A stretch of 64,000 nt of DNA, taken from contig NC_084767.1 in the NCBI RefSeq assembly GCF_028858725.1, positions 21,157,895-21,221,894 of the forward strand. Reading direction: 5' to 3'. Source of the stretch: Colius striatus (taxonomy: Eukaryota > Chordata > Aves > Coliiformes > Coliidae). Numbering within the stretch: position 1 is the first letter of the stretch; the number at the start of each line of letters is the position of its first letter. Position numbers and translations under genes: made by a program. Positions 22,188-35,354 of this stretch are shown here, in pieces. Below the pieces are notes generated by a model. That model had not been told where the DNA came from, searched no databases, and saw nothing but the letters and a program-made list of their open reading frames with translations.

Positions 22188-23524
22188 AGTGAAGGCACGG
22201 GCTGTTGGCTCTTCTGGACAGTGGTGTTTCCCTGAGGATGAGGCTTGGCAGCTCCTGCAGCCCCTCTGCCTCCTGGCCTCACGAGAGCGGTGGTGGTCCC
22301 TCTCCTCTCCCCTGGCAAGAAGAGCCCGTTGGGACACAAAGTGCCCCAAGAGTCTCCACAGGGGTCAGGCATGTCTCTGCCACATGTCAGCGTCCTTGTC
22401 TCAGGTGATGTGGTGTGTCAGTGGCAACGTGTGAGTTTTGTGTGCAGTAATGGAGGGACTGTGCTCCCTAACAGCCACTTGCCCTGGTCAAGGTGTCCCA
22501 GCCCATACCACTGACTTCTGTGTTTACCAAGAGCAAGTCAATGTCCAAACTTCAAAATCAGCCAGCTTCCTCCCCACCCCAAGACAAAGTTCTTCATGGT
22601 GGAAATGAAATAACGTTAAGAAAGGATGTCCTGGGGAAGTGCTTGAAGCCTAGAGAAAGGGCCAGTCCCCACCTGGCTAAGAAATACTTCTGACTGATGC
22701 AAGCAGGTGTCCATAGAGGGACCACCAAGCCTTTGGGCTAAAGCAAGACCATTGGCCCGAAGGACCTCCCTAGCTCACTGTTTTCCCTCTGGCTGTTGTG
22801 TGTGCCTGAGCATGCACCTGTCTCATGCAACTGCTGATTGTCTTTCTTTTCTTTCCTCATTGTTTTTCTCTAACTGTTCTCCAAAGCTTGTGCTGCACTG
22901 CACACACCACACCAGCAGCAAGACCTGGGGGTGACAGACAGTCTCTTTGTATCCAGGTGACAGCAGCCACTCCCTGGGTTCCTGTCAATGGGTCTTGTGT
23001 CCCTAACCCACAGCCCCAATGGGTGTCTCCAGTACCTTCACTCAGTAGGCATGGGCATATGGGACCTCCACTGAGCTGGGAGTCCTCAAGCCAAAGACAG
23101 CTGCAGGCTGCGGTAGTACTGGGAGGTATTAGGCACGCTTTCCTCCTTCCTACCTTGCCCATGACCCTTGCAGGTGCTGCCAAAGAGCAGCAAAACACCC
23201 CATACCAGCCCCTACTCTGATATGGAACATCTGCTTTTGTTTAAGGAGATTTACAGAGAGTTGCTAGCAGATGGGCAAGGAGGGACAACCACCTCCCTGC
23301 GAGTAGTTTTTGTCTTGCAGGAGGGCACCTTCCAAGATGTAGAGGGCAAGTTAGCATAGAAGATGGTTTGTTTCTGTGGCCAGTATCATTGCTGGGCACT
23401 GTACCTATGGGAGATGCTGGTAACAATGACAGGGCTTTGCTGTAGTTTCTCCGATGAACACTTCAGCTGCTGCCTTTGCAGCTGATTCTCAACAGGACGG
23501 GTGTATTTACTTTATATATTAATT
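22188..23524. other. Tail-to-tail spacer between KMO and ITGB2
   Basis: This stretch separates the candidate poly(A) signals of the convergent genes KMO (+) and ITGB2 (-). Open frames are short and unrecognised, and no repeat family was identified. Confidence 0.4.
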
Positions 23525-23530
23525 TTTATT
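23525..23530 (-). promoter_or_regulatory. Candidate ITGB2 poly(A) signal (AATAAA on - strand)
   Basis: TTTATT on the + strand reads AATAAA on the - strand, within an AT-rich stretch about 1.1 kb beyond the ITGB2 stop codon. It is a reasonable 3' end for ITGB2, with bases 23531-24626 as 3' untranslated region. Only transcript data can show whether it is used. Confidence 0.4.
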
Positions 23531-24626
23531 AATGTTACACCTCTTCAGAGAGCAAATGAAGATGTGACATGATACAGTTTTATGCAAATTATTCCCAAAT
23601 TTAAGGCAAACGGAACTGTGCTACTATTTCACAGGAACGACCTCACAATGTAAGAGTAATTAGCTGCTGTGCTTGGTTTTGGGGAAAGTGCTGAGCTGAT
23701 GCCGCCAATGCTGCCAGGTCATCTGATGCACTGGCAGAGCAGGGAAGAGATTGAGCTCTGAGGGGCTGGAAGAAGCTGTAGCTCTAAGCAGCAGGCAATC
23801 CTTCATGTGCCTGGGGCAAATGTTTCATAGTTCAAACAGTTGGTCCTTTGCCTCCTTGTCATGCAGAGGGCTCAAGGCCTAGCAGATGTAAGCCAAACTT
23901 GCAGGAGCCCACGCAGACCTTTGCCTGAGGTAGGTCTGAGGGAAGAGGGGCACCAGGAAGCAATTGATGATTTAGGAAAAAGATTCAGTGTGTGTTCCCA
24001 GGCTGCTCTTTCTCTGCAGGCACGGGTGCTCAGTAGCCCTTAGGGCCTGTCATCTCACTGCAGCCTCCACATCTGCAGCTCCTCTTCACCAGCCTGGAGA
24101 ACTCTACATGTCTGGCTCCACAGCGAGTGCTTTAGGAAGAACTGCAAACACACTGGTGGAGAGCAGTGCAGCAGGGGAAGGCACGGAGCAGCTTGGGAGC
24201 AGATCCGGCTAGAGCAGAGGGAAAATGGCAGATTTAAAATCCCAGCTCCAAATCAAAGCTGGAAGCACTCTGTGCACTCAGCTGGTTTGGGGACTTGGTG
24301 GCCAAAGCTTCCGGAAAGCAAAGTTAGCATCAAGAGCTGAGACAGTCAGTAACCAGGACAGGGGCCTTTGCCTGTGCCCCACGGTGAGAGCTGCTCTGCA
24401 CTCCCATCTGTGGCAAAGCTGGGGCTGTTCCCTTCTCCCAGCCCCACTAACCCAGCCAGTCTGGTACAGCCCCTCAGCCAGTGCCTGAAGTGCTGGTGGC
24501 CTCTTGGAAGAAGGGAACAAACCAGCAGGGTAAAAAGGAGGAGGTGGAAGTCTTGGTTTGAGATTTCCTTAGCTTGGCATTCCTGTATTTCCTGGTGGGT
24601 CCTGGCACCCCAGGTGTTGCTCCTCG

Positions 24627-27600
24627 TCATTGTCCGTTGAACCTGGGGTTCACGACGGTGGTGGTAGCACTCTTGAAGAGAGGGTTATCAGCCTGGAGAG
24701 AGAGATATGAGAGGCCAGTGTTGTGGTGCTGCAGCAGATTCTCAGCAGAGCGTTACCCACCCCACCAAGATCAGTGGTGCACACGGTGTTGGTGAAAGAG
24801 CCTGCAGGCTGCCTTAGACCCTTGCAAAATGCAGCCAGATTGTAAAACCTGCCATCGGGGAGGGCTCAGGCCCACCACGGCTGCCTCTAGAGAGGATGTC
24901 CCCTCCAGGCTGAGCATCCCAGCTCATGCCACGGCCAGGGATGGGCTCTCTTACATCATTCCACTTGGCCTTGGACCTCTCCTTCTCGAACCGGCGGTAT
25001 TCCCGGCGGTCAAACAGCTCTGTCAAGAGCCGCCAGATCAGAAGGAGCAACAGGCCGATGAGGACCACACCGGCGACAGTGGCTCCCACGATCACTGCGA
25101 CGTTGGGAGGCTCCGGGCACTCTGCGGGCAGACAGACGGCATCTGGCTGCAGCCGCCGGCGACGCGGCCATGGCAAAGCCAGCAGCCTGCCCGCAGCAGG
25201 GCAGGAGGAACAGGGCTGGGATACCTTTTTCAGGGTTGACACTGATGGTGTACACCTCCTCACCATCCTCCTGGACCATCTGGAAGGACAGCCAGCAATT
25301 CTGGGAGTCCTTCTCCCTGCATTTCCTGCCCACCCTTGTCAGCTTCTCCTCCAGCTGGATTTTGGAGCAGGCCTGTGAGCAGTTCTTCTCAAAGGGGCCG
25401 CTTGAGAAGGCCATGCACTCCACACAGGAGCTGCAAAACAGGTGGCCACAGCTCACCTCTGCAGGACAGAGTGTCTCTTGCCTGGCTTTGGCCAGGGCTC
25501 AGCTCTGCCCCACCAGTCAAGGCTTGCCTGCGCCAGCCCGGGAAGGGGAGGAACCCGCCGCCTCCCATGCCATCCATGCCAGCCACCACTCACACGTATC
25601 TGCCGCAGGGTGAGTCGCAGCTAGGGCACTCGGAGCAGAGGGGAGGCAGGTATCCCCCCCGGCACTGGCAGCTGTTGCAGTGGCAGGTCCCGCGGAGGCT
25701 GCACTCGTTGCCACGGGCGTTCACGCAGCCGTCCGTGGATTTCTTGCACTGGCAGGCGCTGCCCTGGTACTCGGGTGTGCACTTGCACTCGCCGCAGTCG
25801 CACGTCCCACGCTCTGCGGGGAAAGACCTTTCAGACCGGGATCCTACAGAGAAGTGGGTCACCCTCCTCCTGCCCATGCTCGGGGAGCATCGCCCACCCT
25901 GTGTTCTCCCTGCTGCCCTCCAGGCAACGATTGAGGCGGTCCTGTGGGATGCTGTGGTAGGACCTAGGGCCCCAAAACCCACCCACCTGGGGTTTTACAG
26001 GGAAAGGCAGCATCTGTCTGGGGATTTTGTCTTTCTAAACAGTGTCCTGGCAGAGAAGCCACCATGCAGACACATCACCTTTGCCACCACAGGGTAAGCC
26101 GTTGTGAAACTCGCAGTTCACGTTGTCACACTCGCAGTAGGTGCCATAGATGTGCTTGTCGGGCTCGTCACTGGCGTGGCAGATGCACTGCCCGCAGACA
26201 CAGTCCCCCAGCCCCGAGCAGAGGACTGAGCTGTTGTCCTTCCGGCAGCTGCCCTCCAGCTCCTTGCTGGTCTTGCCTTTGGTTTCACACTCACAGTTCT
26301 TCCCCATGTAGCCTGAATTGCAGCTGCCATCAAAGGAGAGAAGCAAGCCTGGGTCAGTGGCCGCAAGAAGCGCCATGGGGCATGTGCGAGGCCCAGATCT
26401 TGGCCAAAGCGGAACAAATCTCTGACGGATGTGTCAAAAAGCAGCCACGGCGTGTCGGTGCCAACTGCGTGCTGGAGCAGGGTGACTGATTGGGAGGAAA
26501 CCTCAGAAACGCTGCTTTTCCTCCAGTTGTATCTACAATACCAAACGTTTGCCCAGAAATCGTGGTTATATTTATAATGTCCAAACCCTTGCCAAGGAGA
26601 TCTGTGTGTTTCCTGAGGAAACCCAGTCTTTTCCTCTCCCTATCACCAAGGGACCATGAAGCAATAATTACACTTCAAGACCTGCATGAACCCCAGAAGT
26701 GGGCTTTTTGAGGAGTCTCTACAGAAATCTCTGTCTGCTCAATGGATGGGTTGGCAGGTGAGTGGGTGGATGAGTGGGTGAGTTGGCTGATGGTTGGAGG
26801 GTTGGATGGATAGGTTGGTGGGTGGATGCCCTTAGCAAAGCAGCAGAGGCTCCACCAACAGAAGAGAGAGCTCACTGTGCCCCTTGCCTCTGTGAATGTA
26901 GCTCGCTTCTCTGAATAAAAATTTGGTGCAGAGCTGCAGAGCCAAGCCCTTTGGCGCAATAGCCCTCTCTCAGCAGCTCCCCAGCTCTGGCAGCATTAGA
27001 AAGAGTGTTTTGCGGGGACAGGACATACTTGCAGATCCCACAGATGACGGTGCCTTTCCCACTGCAAGCAGCTGGGTCGGGCTGATCACTGCAGTTGCAG
27101 TTGCAGTTGCTGTCCAGGTAGACGGTGAGGGTGTCTGTGAAGCCCAGGGGTCGGATGGTGAAGGATTGGCTTTGGATGCACTCCTTGGCTGTGACCTTCA
27201 CTTTAAAGGTGATCTAGAATATGAAGAGTGAGAAAGGATGGAAAAAGACCTGGGGGCGTTGTTCAACAGCGGTTGAACATGAGCCAGCAGTGTGCCCAGG
27301 TGGCCAAGAAGGCCAAGGGCATCCTGACCTGTATCAGCACTAGTGTGGCCAGCAGGACCAGGACAGTGATTATACCCCTGTACAGGGCACAGGTGAGGCC
27401 ACACCTCGAGTGCTGTGTTCAGTGTTGGGTCCCTCATTCCAAGAGGGACATTGAGGGTCTGGAGTGTGTCCAGAGTCAGGCACCAGAGCTGAGGAAGGGT
27501 CTGGAGCACAAGCCTGATGTGGAGTGGCTGAGGTCCCTGGGAATGTTTAGTTTGAAGAGAAGGAGGTTGAGGGCAGAAAGAGCACTCTCTACAACTATGT

Positions 27601-30600
27601 GACAGGAGCTTGAAGTGGGGGTTGGTCTCAGCTGGTCGGTCTCCCAAGTAATGAGTGATAGGACAAGAGGAAATGGCCTCAAGTTGCTCCAGGGGAGGTT
27701 TAGATTGAAGATTAGGAAGAACTTTTTCCTTAAGAGGGTTGTTAGATACTGGCACAGGCTCCTCAGGGAAGTGGTGGAGTTCCTATCCCTGGAGATATTG
27801 AGAACATACATAGATAAGATGCTGAGGGACACAGTTTGATGCTGTGCTTGGGAGAGTGAGGTGAGTGGTTGGACTTAAAGGTCTTTTCCAACCAAAAGGA
27901 TTCTATGACTCTAAAGCAAAGAGCCAGAGGCCATCAGGTAGCTTCAGCAATCAGAGGGTGGTATCGGCCCCAGGCTGAGCACACACACACATTCAGTGCA
28001 TCAGAGGATCCTCCCATCCCACAGCACTTTGGATGCTCTAGGCACTAAATCTGTGAAAAACAGAAAGCCTGGAACAGTAGGTTGGGGTCCTGCCATTAAA
28101 CAGGATGGGCACGAGAAGCTTTGTGAGCCGAGGGGCATTTACGGCACAGGGAAATGTACCTCATCGTTGATCTTGACATTGTCACACTGCCCTTTCGCTT
28201 TGTCCAAGCTGACCTTGCCCTTAACGCACATGGAGTCGTATTTGACATCAAGGACATCTGGTAGGGTTGAGTGGTCCAGGATGATCTGTGACGAGAGGTT
28301 CTGTGGGGAAACAGAGTAAGCACCAGCAGTCCAAGGGGAGACCAAACCAAGGAGTTACGGGGTTGTAGGCCAGGGCTTCCCTCCAGTCCAGGGGACAGAG
28401 GCAGGGAACATGCCAGGCTGGGGTCTCAGCTGTCTGGGGAGGTTCTGGAAAGGTGATGACATCAGAGAGGTGGAAACCTCTTGCTTGCTGTGGGCATAGG
28501 CATTCTGCATGTCCTGGTCTTGGCTGTTCTCTGGCAGTGAGGACACGTGATGGAAACCTTTCCCTGCTCCAAGCCCTGCCAGAGAGGTGAAACAGCCTTC
28601 TCCAGCACTTACATTGTAGGCCTCCTGGATGAGCTCAATGATGTTGCTGGAGTCCTCATTCAGCTCTCCTACTGCCGACTTTGGGATCATCTCACTGAGT
28701 TTCTGCCAACACAGAGCAGAGAGGTGAAGGTCCCCCCATGTGACAGTGGAGCAGGGGCCAGAGGCTGGAGGACACACACGGCTGTTCCTGTCCTCCTGCT
28801 CCTCCAGGCAAAGGGCCACCTGAAGTCTCCTTACCTTGTACACATCCACCATCTTACTGGTGACAGCAAAAATAGGCTGAATGTTGTTTTCAGTAAGTTT
28901 CTGGATCAGTTGGCCAACAGATGGGTAGTCCTAGGTGGGGAAAGGGATACTGTGCTCAGTGCTGTCTCTCCCGCCAGCAGAAGGGCAGGGCAGTTTGGGT
29001 TCTGCAGCCCAAATGATGGTGATTATGGTGACTTTGTGGTCTCAGCAACAGGCTTTTTATGTGATACTTGTTTTCTGCCTGGGCAAGATAAGCTGAGGGT
29101 GTGGAGCTACTGAATAGTCCCTGAGGACTTACAAACTCATTGCTCTTTTTGTACATGTTGTCCTCCAAGTGGCACTGGCCATCGTTGGGGGTCAGGATGG
29201 CCGCGAGCTTGCCGTCGCCTGCGAAGTGGAAGCCGTCATCGGTAGCATACACCAGCAAACGGGTCACGTTGCGCCAGCCGATCAAGTCCTGCAAGAAGAA
29301 CAGAGACTTGTCTCTGAGTGGGGCTGGAGCATGGTGCCAGTAGGCACAGTATGGCCCTTGCCAAAGCCTCGTGTAAACTGCAACTTGGGAAGGGGGGATA
29401 GGAGAGGTGGGCTACAGGAGATCAGGGTCAGGAGCCTCTGGGGTAAGAAGCTCTTTTATACCTCCCTGCCAGAGTAACCTGCCCCACTGCTGCATCAGGG
29501 CTTGTATACAATGGGTGTCCACAGCCCACCTGGTGAGGGCCAGAGCTACCTCCTGAGGGCCGTCCATTCAGCAGAGACTGCAGCCCTGACTGCTGCGCGT
29601 GGCTGCGTTGGCGGGATGGGCACAGGGACTCACTCCGCACACCGCTGCCTGCATCATGGCATCCAGCCCCCCCTCCGGGGCGTCCAGGTTCCCTGAGATG
29701 AACTGCTTCCCCACTTCGCTCTCAAACTTCTTGGCATCGTCGGTCAGTGAGAGGATGTGCTTGAAGGCAAAAGGAGGCTGGCACTGCGTGTCCTTGTTGG
29801 GGCAGGGATTCTGCAGCTTCTCAGGGTGTGTGTTCACAAAGGGCAGCACCGTTTTGTCCACAAAGGAGCCAAACCCTAGGGCATCCAAGATTGCAGTGTC
29901 AGGGGCAGGGACTGGCGGCTGTCTCCGTGGCACAGGGCATGGACAATCTACTGGCCAACTTGGCCCGTGGTCCTTGCCCTGGTACACTCTCCAGCCTGGC
30001 AGAGGATGGGTCCTGCTGCCCATTGCTACTACAGCCCCGTGGCTCTTCCCAGCAGCACTCAGCTGTGGCGAGGTCCCATGCCAGAGACAGGCTCACCAAT
30101 GCGGCGGGAAGGTGTCGTGCTCTCCAGTGCCCTGAGCAGCTCCCCACCCAGCTTCTTCACTTTCTCCAAGTCATCCAGCATGGAGTACGAGAGATCCATC
30201 AGGTAGTAGAGATCAATAGGGTACCCCATGGCGCGGCGAAACTTCACCTCAAACACAGCGGGCTGACCTGCAGGACAGGGACGCCGGGATCAGCTGCCTG
30301 CAGTGGCTCACACCTCTCCCCATTGCCCACCCCATGCTGGGATCCTCCTCTCTTTCAGAAGAGAAGGGGAGGAAATGATGCCACTGCATCTCAGCTGAGC
30401 CCAGGGGCAAGCGGGAATTGCTGGGAATGCCAGGCAGACCCTACCTATCCTCAGTTTCAGGTGCACCTCCTGGGGAGTCAGCTGTATGTCGTTGCTTAAG
30501 GGACTGTCCTGTGTTCTCGTAATGTTGCTGACTGGAAACTCAATCTCATCCTGCGGGCATCCCCTCAGCTTCAGCTGCTCGATGGTGTCGCAGCGGATGG

Positions 30601-31361
30601 AGTCTGGCTCACCGGCTTTGGTGAAATCCTGCATGTTGCAAAATCAGCAGGAAAAAATCAGAGGAGCAGGAGGTGAAGAGGCTGATTACAAGATCACCCA
30701 GTTCCAAAACCGGGTCCCCAGAATAGTGATGGAGAAAGGTTGGCTGAAAGGTCCTGTTTGTCCCCATCCACCACATAGCACACCAAACACTCGCCAGGAC
30801 ACAGCCTCCTGCTCCAGTGCAGCAGAACCGAGTGGCCAAAATAACTGCCCTGCTGCCTGTGAGCCTACGCTGGGGCTGACTGCACGAGGGGCTACCTGCA
30901 CCTACCAGCTTCTTGCACCAGGCACAGCCGGGACCAGAGCGGATGCAGTCCTGGCACGTCCCCACCTTGATCTTGGGGCACTCCATGGCAAAAGCTGGAA
31001 CAGATAGAAGACAGAGTTGGCATGGGGGGCATTTGGGGGAGGCCAGTTTGAAGCAGCAGCAGCCATGGGGTGCTCTGACAATATTGTCCTCAGCCCACCC
31101 TGCCTACAGAACCCATCCTGGGAGCCTTGGCAGGGTCTTCATCAGCTGGGCTGGCCTGTGTTAACCCCAGACCTGGGACATGCAGAATCTGGCCCTGGCA
31201 CACACCTCAATGCCATATTCTGTCACTGTTGAGCATTTCATGGCCCATGTAAGGTGGCAGGAGAAAGCAGTGAAGAAAGGCAGGTCAGGCTCACCTGCAG
31301 CTAGCAGCAACAACAGCATCCAGATCCCTCCTGTCAGACGGAGACAGCAGTCGTGCCACAT
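24627..31361 (-). CDS. ITGB2: Integrin beta-2 (CD18), all 15 coding exons
   Basis: This is the beta subunit of the leukocyte integrins (with alpha L, M, X or D), a type I membrane adhesion receptor. Coding exons on the - strand, first to last: 31361-31295, 30994-30906, 30628-30445, 30267-30097, 29875-29634, 29288-29133, 28930-28835, 28702-28613, 28300-28160, 27213-27029, 26323-26079, 25813-25594, 25430-25225, 25121-24955 and 24692-24627. They join in phase to 774 residues (human 769). Visible parts: a signal peptide (MWHDCC... LLLLLAA), the PSI cysteines, the MIDAS DLSYS at 138-142, cysteine-rich EGF repeats, a beta-tail, a transmembrane helix at about 705-727, and a tail with [16 protein letters not shown] and NPRF. 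The start ATG lies just inside an acceptor (CTTGCAG), so a 5' noncoding exon should lie upstream and was not identified. Confidence 0.97.
26736..26832 (+). repeat. Degenerate GGATGGGT/GAGTGGGT-type tandem repeat
   Basis: About 95 bases of short imperfect units built from TGGGTGGATGAG, TGGTTGGAGGG and TTGGATGGATAGG, in the ITGB2 intron between the exons at 27213-27029 and 26323-26079. The - strand, which is the transcribed sense for ITGB2, is C-rich (CCATCCAACC-like). Confidence 0.8.
27236..27915 (+). mobile_element. CR1 LINE fragment in an ITGB2 intron, antisense to the gene
   Basis: A forward CR1 runs from GATGGAAAAAGACCTGGGGG through GTGTGCCCAGGTGGCCAAGA, CAGGACCAGGACAGTGATTA and GTGATAGGACAAGAGGAAAT to the 3' end (TTCTATGACTC). 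It fills most of the 0.95 kb intron between the exons at 28300-28160 and 27213-27029. Its 5' end lies only about 22 bases from the splice acceptor of the exon ending at 27213. Confidence 0.88.
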
Positions 31362-34300
31362 TTTCTGCAAGACAAGAGGCAGCCTTGTAATGGGCTGGTG
31401 CAAGGCAGCCACAGAGCAGGGACCCTCCAGCCCTGCAGAGTGGCCTCAGGGGACGTGTCCTCCCCACAGCAGCCATCCCTCTGTGAGCAGAGACAGAGCA
31501 CGACTCTGCTGCAGCCCCTGGGGATAGGGCTGACTCAGAGGGGTGTTGGCATGCTCTTACAAAAGTCAGTTGGTTTCTGATAAACCTAACTGTTGCACTA
31601 GATGTGGAAGTTGCCAGAGTGGGAACTTGAGCTGCATTGCTGAACTGTTACAAAGCTTTATGCAGTGTTTATCCAGATCTTCAAGCTATACGTTTGCATC
31701 TACCTAGCACTGGAAAATCCCAAGCACAGCATTTAGTTTTTACTGGCTATGAGTTTTTTCAGCTTCTGTATTGAGCTGTATTTGGATGGGAATTGAAGTC
31801 AAGATTAACAAAAGTACCATTTCTGTTAATTAACTAGCATGGCGTGCCAGATGCGTGGGGAAAAAAAGTCATTACTGCTTGCTTTCCACTTAATGGATTC
31901 ATCAAGGAAATTAAGCATTCCATGTGGTAAATTAATATAAATTAATAATCTGCTGAGAGTTTCTAACAAGCCAGGGTCTCCAACATCATGGCACGGGTGA
32001 CTAACATCCTGAGAGAGCTGTGGTGTGGTCTCTGAGGGAAGTGGAGGGGCTGGCTTGTGAGGCACATCAAGGGCTGGCCTGCCGGTGTGGCAACCATTGG
32101 GCTGGGCAATGCGGCTGTGATGCCATGTGAGGGGCTCTGACCCTGGTGATGGGCAGGTGGCTGCACACTTCTTACCAGCATGGAGGAGGAAAGGGCTTCC
32201 AGCACATTGTTGAAACCCACAAGCACTTGCCATCCTCAGGTATATCGGCATTTCAGAGCACGATGGAGACCCAGTTCTTGACAAGCACATCCTCACAGAG
32301 CCTGTTCTACCTGCTCACACTACTTGCTTCTTGCCCCAAAGCAAGGCCCCCTGAGCTTTGAAATTTATGCTAGCCACAAAGTTGGCTAAATCACTCTCAG
32401 GGAGCGATCTTTCAGTGTTCTTCCTCTGGTGTCCGCGACATCATGCTCGGTAAAGCCATTATTTCCCGTAATGCCTTCTCCCCAGCACAGCCCTGGAGCA
32501 AAAACCAGCAGAGCAACAGCTTTGCAACATGGGCACACATGGGGAAGTGAGAAAAGAGGAATTTGTTAAAAGAAGAAAAGGAATAAAAAAGCACAAGGGA
32601 ACAATGAACATTGACTTTTTTAGCAATATTGGACATGTCAGCGCAAAAAAATGGTCATTGGTTTTGAAATAGCTCTGACACTGCCCCAAGCAAGAAAACA
32701 TCAACTCCCTGGCCCCTGACAGGTTCTCAGAGTGCCATCACCTCTACCTGTGAGCCTGCTGAATTAACAGCTCAGAGTGAAATGGAGTCAACAAAACAGA
32801 GAAACCTTCAAAAGGCACAGAAGCCACATTAGCATGTAGAGCTGCTCAGGTTCCCTTCTGAGACATCAGAATGTCCTCTCTTATCTCATCAGCCTCTGTA
32901 GGATACTAGACAAGCAAAGGATGATACTGGCCAACCCTGAAAGAAGGTCTGGTCTCCTCCTCAAGGATGAAAAGAAGGTCTTTAGATGTCATTTCAGTGA
33001 CATTGCTCAAAGAGGTTTGGTGCTCAGCAGCAGTATGGGCTCAGAGATGTGACAAGACCACTAAAGCTAGTTGCCACCACCGCTTATGGTAGGGGCCACC
33101 TGAATGTGAAGGTCTGAAGCCTTGGGAAGCCCACTGTGTCCTCAAGCCAGCCTCCCTGACAGAGCTCCCGCAGCCTTGCCACCACACAAGGTGCAGAAGA
33201 AGTGCCTCTGTGGCTACTCAGACAAAGCCTCATGGTGACATGGCCCAGGAAGCCACTGTCTGGCCCAAGGCCATCCTGTGGTGGGTGCACAGAGCCCTTC
33301 TTCACAAAGGCTTCCTCTGCCAGCATCTCTCCGCCACCACAGGCCACTTTGGCATCATTTATGTCACAGCTGCCAGGTCCCTGACTGCATGACCCACACT
33401 TGCCATGCTTACCTGACTCAACACATTTTTGTCACCTCTGAATTCTGACAGCACTGAGTTTGCAGACAACAGGTAAAAAACAATATGAAAAAAAAACCCA
33501 GTATCTTAACAAAAAGCTGTTATCAAGGTAGGGTGGACACCAGATCCATGTTGGACCCTCCTGGGTGCACCTTGCTGGGAAATGGCTTTGATCACTTGTT
33601 AGGGCTGGGGCACCCTGTGCCAGGGATGTGCCTGTTGACCTGTGTCAGTCCAGCCTCAGTGGTCCTCCCGGAGCCACACGGCACTCCAAGGCACTGCTAA
33701 CTCCTTCATGGCCACCTGTGCTCCACTCTCAGCTGTATTCATGCTCTTCACTTTATGCTCTTGCTTGCCCTTTGTATCTACTTTGCTGCCTGTGTCCAGT
33801 TAATTAGTATTACCCTGGGGATGCTGAAAACAGATGAGCTCATATTTCTGCACACTCATTCCCTAAAAAATACCTGGGGCCAGAGACCCAGCCTTTTGCC
33901 CAATGAGAGCTGCTGCTGCTGGCAGGAGGAAAGAGCTGTTCCCGCCCTCATTTCCTGTAGCACTCAGCTAATCGACAACCCAAATGTGCCTAATTAGGCT
34001 CCAGCTCTTCTACAGTCCCACACAAGCTGTGGGGACCAAACTCACATGCTGGATGAACTCCTGTCAGCTCCTATGACCAGCATTTCCAGGCATTTAATTC
34101 CTGCTGCCACTCCAAAGTGTGGGATGGCAATGGGATGGACTGAAGGTCTGCAAACTCTTCATTCTTGCTCGAGGTTCATCTCATAAAAGAAAGCACTTTT
34201 CCAATTTAAACTGGATTTAAAAATGCCTCCAAACCCCAGAAATAAAGCAGGAACCTCAACGCACACCCAGCTCCAGCTGCTATTGTGTTTTGTAATGTTG

Positions 34301-35354
34301 AGTTCATCTTGTGGGCTGCGTTTGGATGCCTTTCTGACCCTCAGAGTCCTTTTCCCCGCCCCGGTCACAAGGGTGTAAAGCACACCCTGATAGCAGAGGA
34401 AAGCACCAGCAGAAAGCTCACCACTTCTTTCTTTTACATTGGAGGGACATTATTCACTGTATGTGGGTGGTTGAGTGTATATGTGACGTAGAGTGACTTT
34501 GAAAGAGAACAAATGTGGCTTCTGCTTTTGTCTGCCTCCTTACTGTGCTCAGAGGAGGGGAAAGCAAGATTTCAGAGTTACTGTGTTAGCAGGGCTCAAA
34601 CATGGGCCTCAGCAACGATTTTTCCAGTCCCCTTGACTATCTGCTTGGCTCAGTCCCAGACTTGTACTGCCACCACCAGCCCTGGGTGCTCTTCTCCTGT
34701 GTGTGCTCTGGAACACCGGGGCTTTTCTTCCTCTTTTTCATAAATGAAGGCAAGCAGAGGAATGCACATAGTCCACTTGTCCTCCTGCCCTGGTGTGAAA
34801 GACTACAGCTGCAGAGCTCTACAACCACCTTCATCTGAGGGTGGGAAGCAAAGTGCCCAGACCAACCACCCTGGTTAGTGGCAGGGCACGTTGCCACCAG
34901 GCTTTGTTCCTTGGCCAGGGCTGCATGGTGACATTGAGATGAGAAGGCTGCACCCCAGGACCAGGATCTTCCTTGGCCCTGAGCTCTGATCTTCTTGTTA
35001 CATGCCTTGAGCAGCTCAGAACTGATCTCTGCCTCACTGGGAGTCCTTGGCAGAAGCCACCAGCATATTCCATCAATGGAGCATCCCTCACTTTCTGGAT
35101 GCTATATCCTTGGTGTGGCTGAGGCTGGGCAGGGTGCTCCTGAGGGGTCTGTGAGCCAGGAAATGCAAATGTGGCCTCAGGGAAGGTGCTGCCCTGTGTT
35201 TGGGCAGGGAATAGAGCCTCTCAGGGCACTGGGGAGCCAGTGGGACGCTGCTATGCACGTGGTGGAGTGTGTTGGGGCTGAAGGGGAAGTGTTCATATAA
35301 GTGTCAGTCTCTTCACTATAAATAGGAGAAGCATTCACCAACAGACCCAGGGCA

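Noticed and set aside
25336-26097. 253-codon + strand open frame over the ITGB2 EGF-repeat exons
   Set aside because: It is the antisense shadow of GC-rich, cysteine-coding ITGB2 exons, crosses two introns, and resembles nothing known.
28547-29113. 188-codon + strand open frame over ITGB2 I-like domain exons
   Set aside because: It is antisense to ITGB2 exons and introns, with no start context or similarity.
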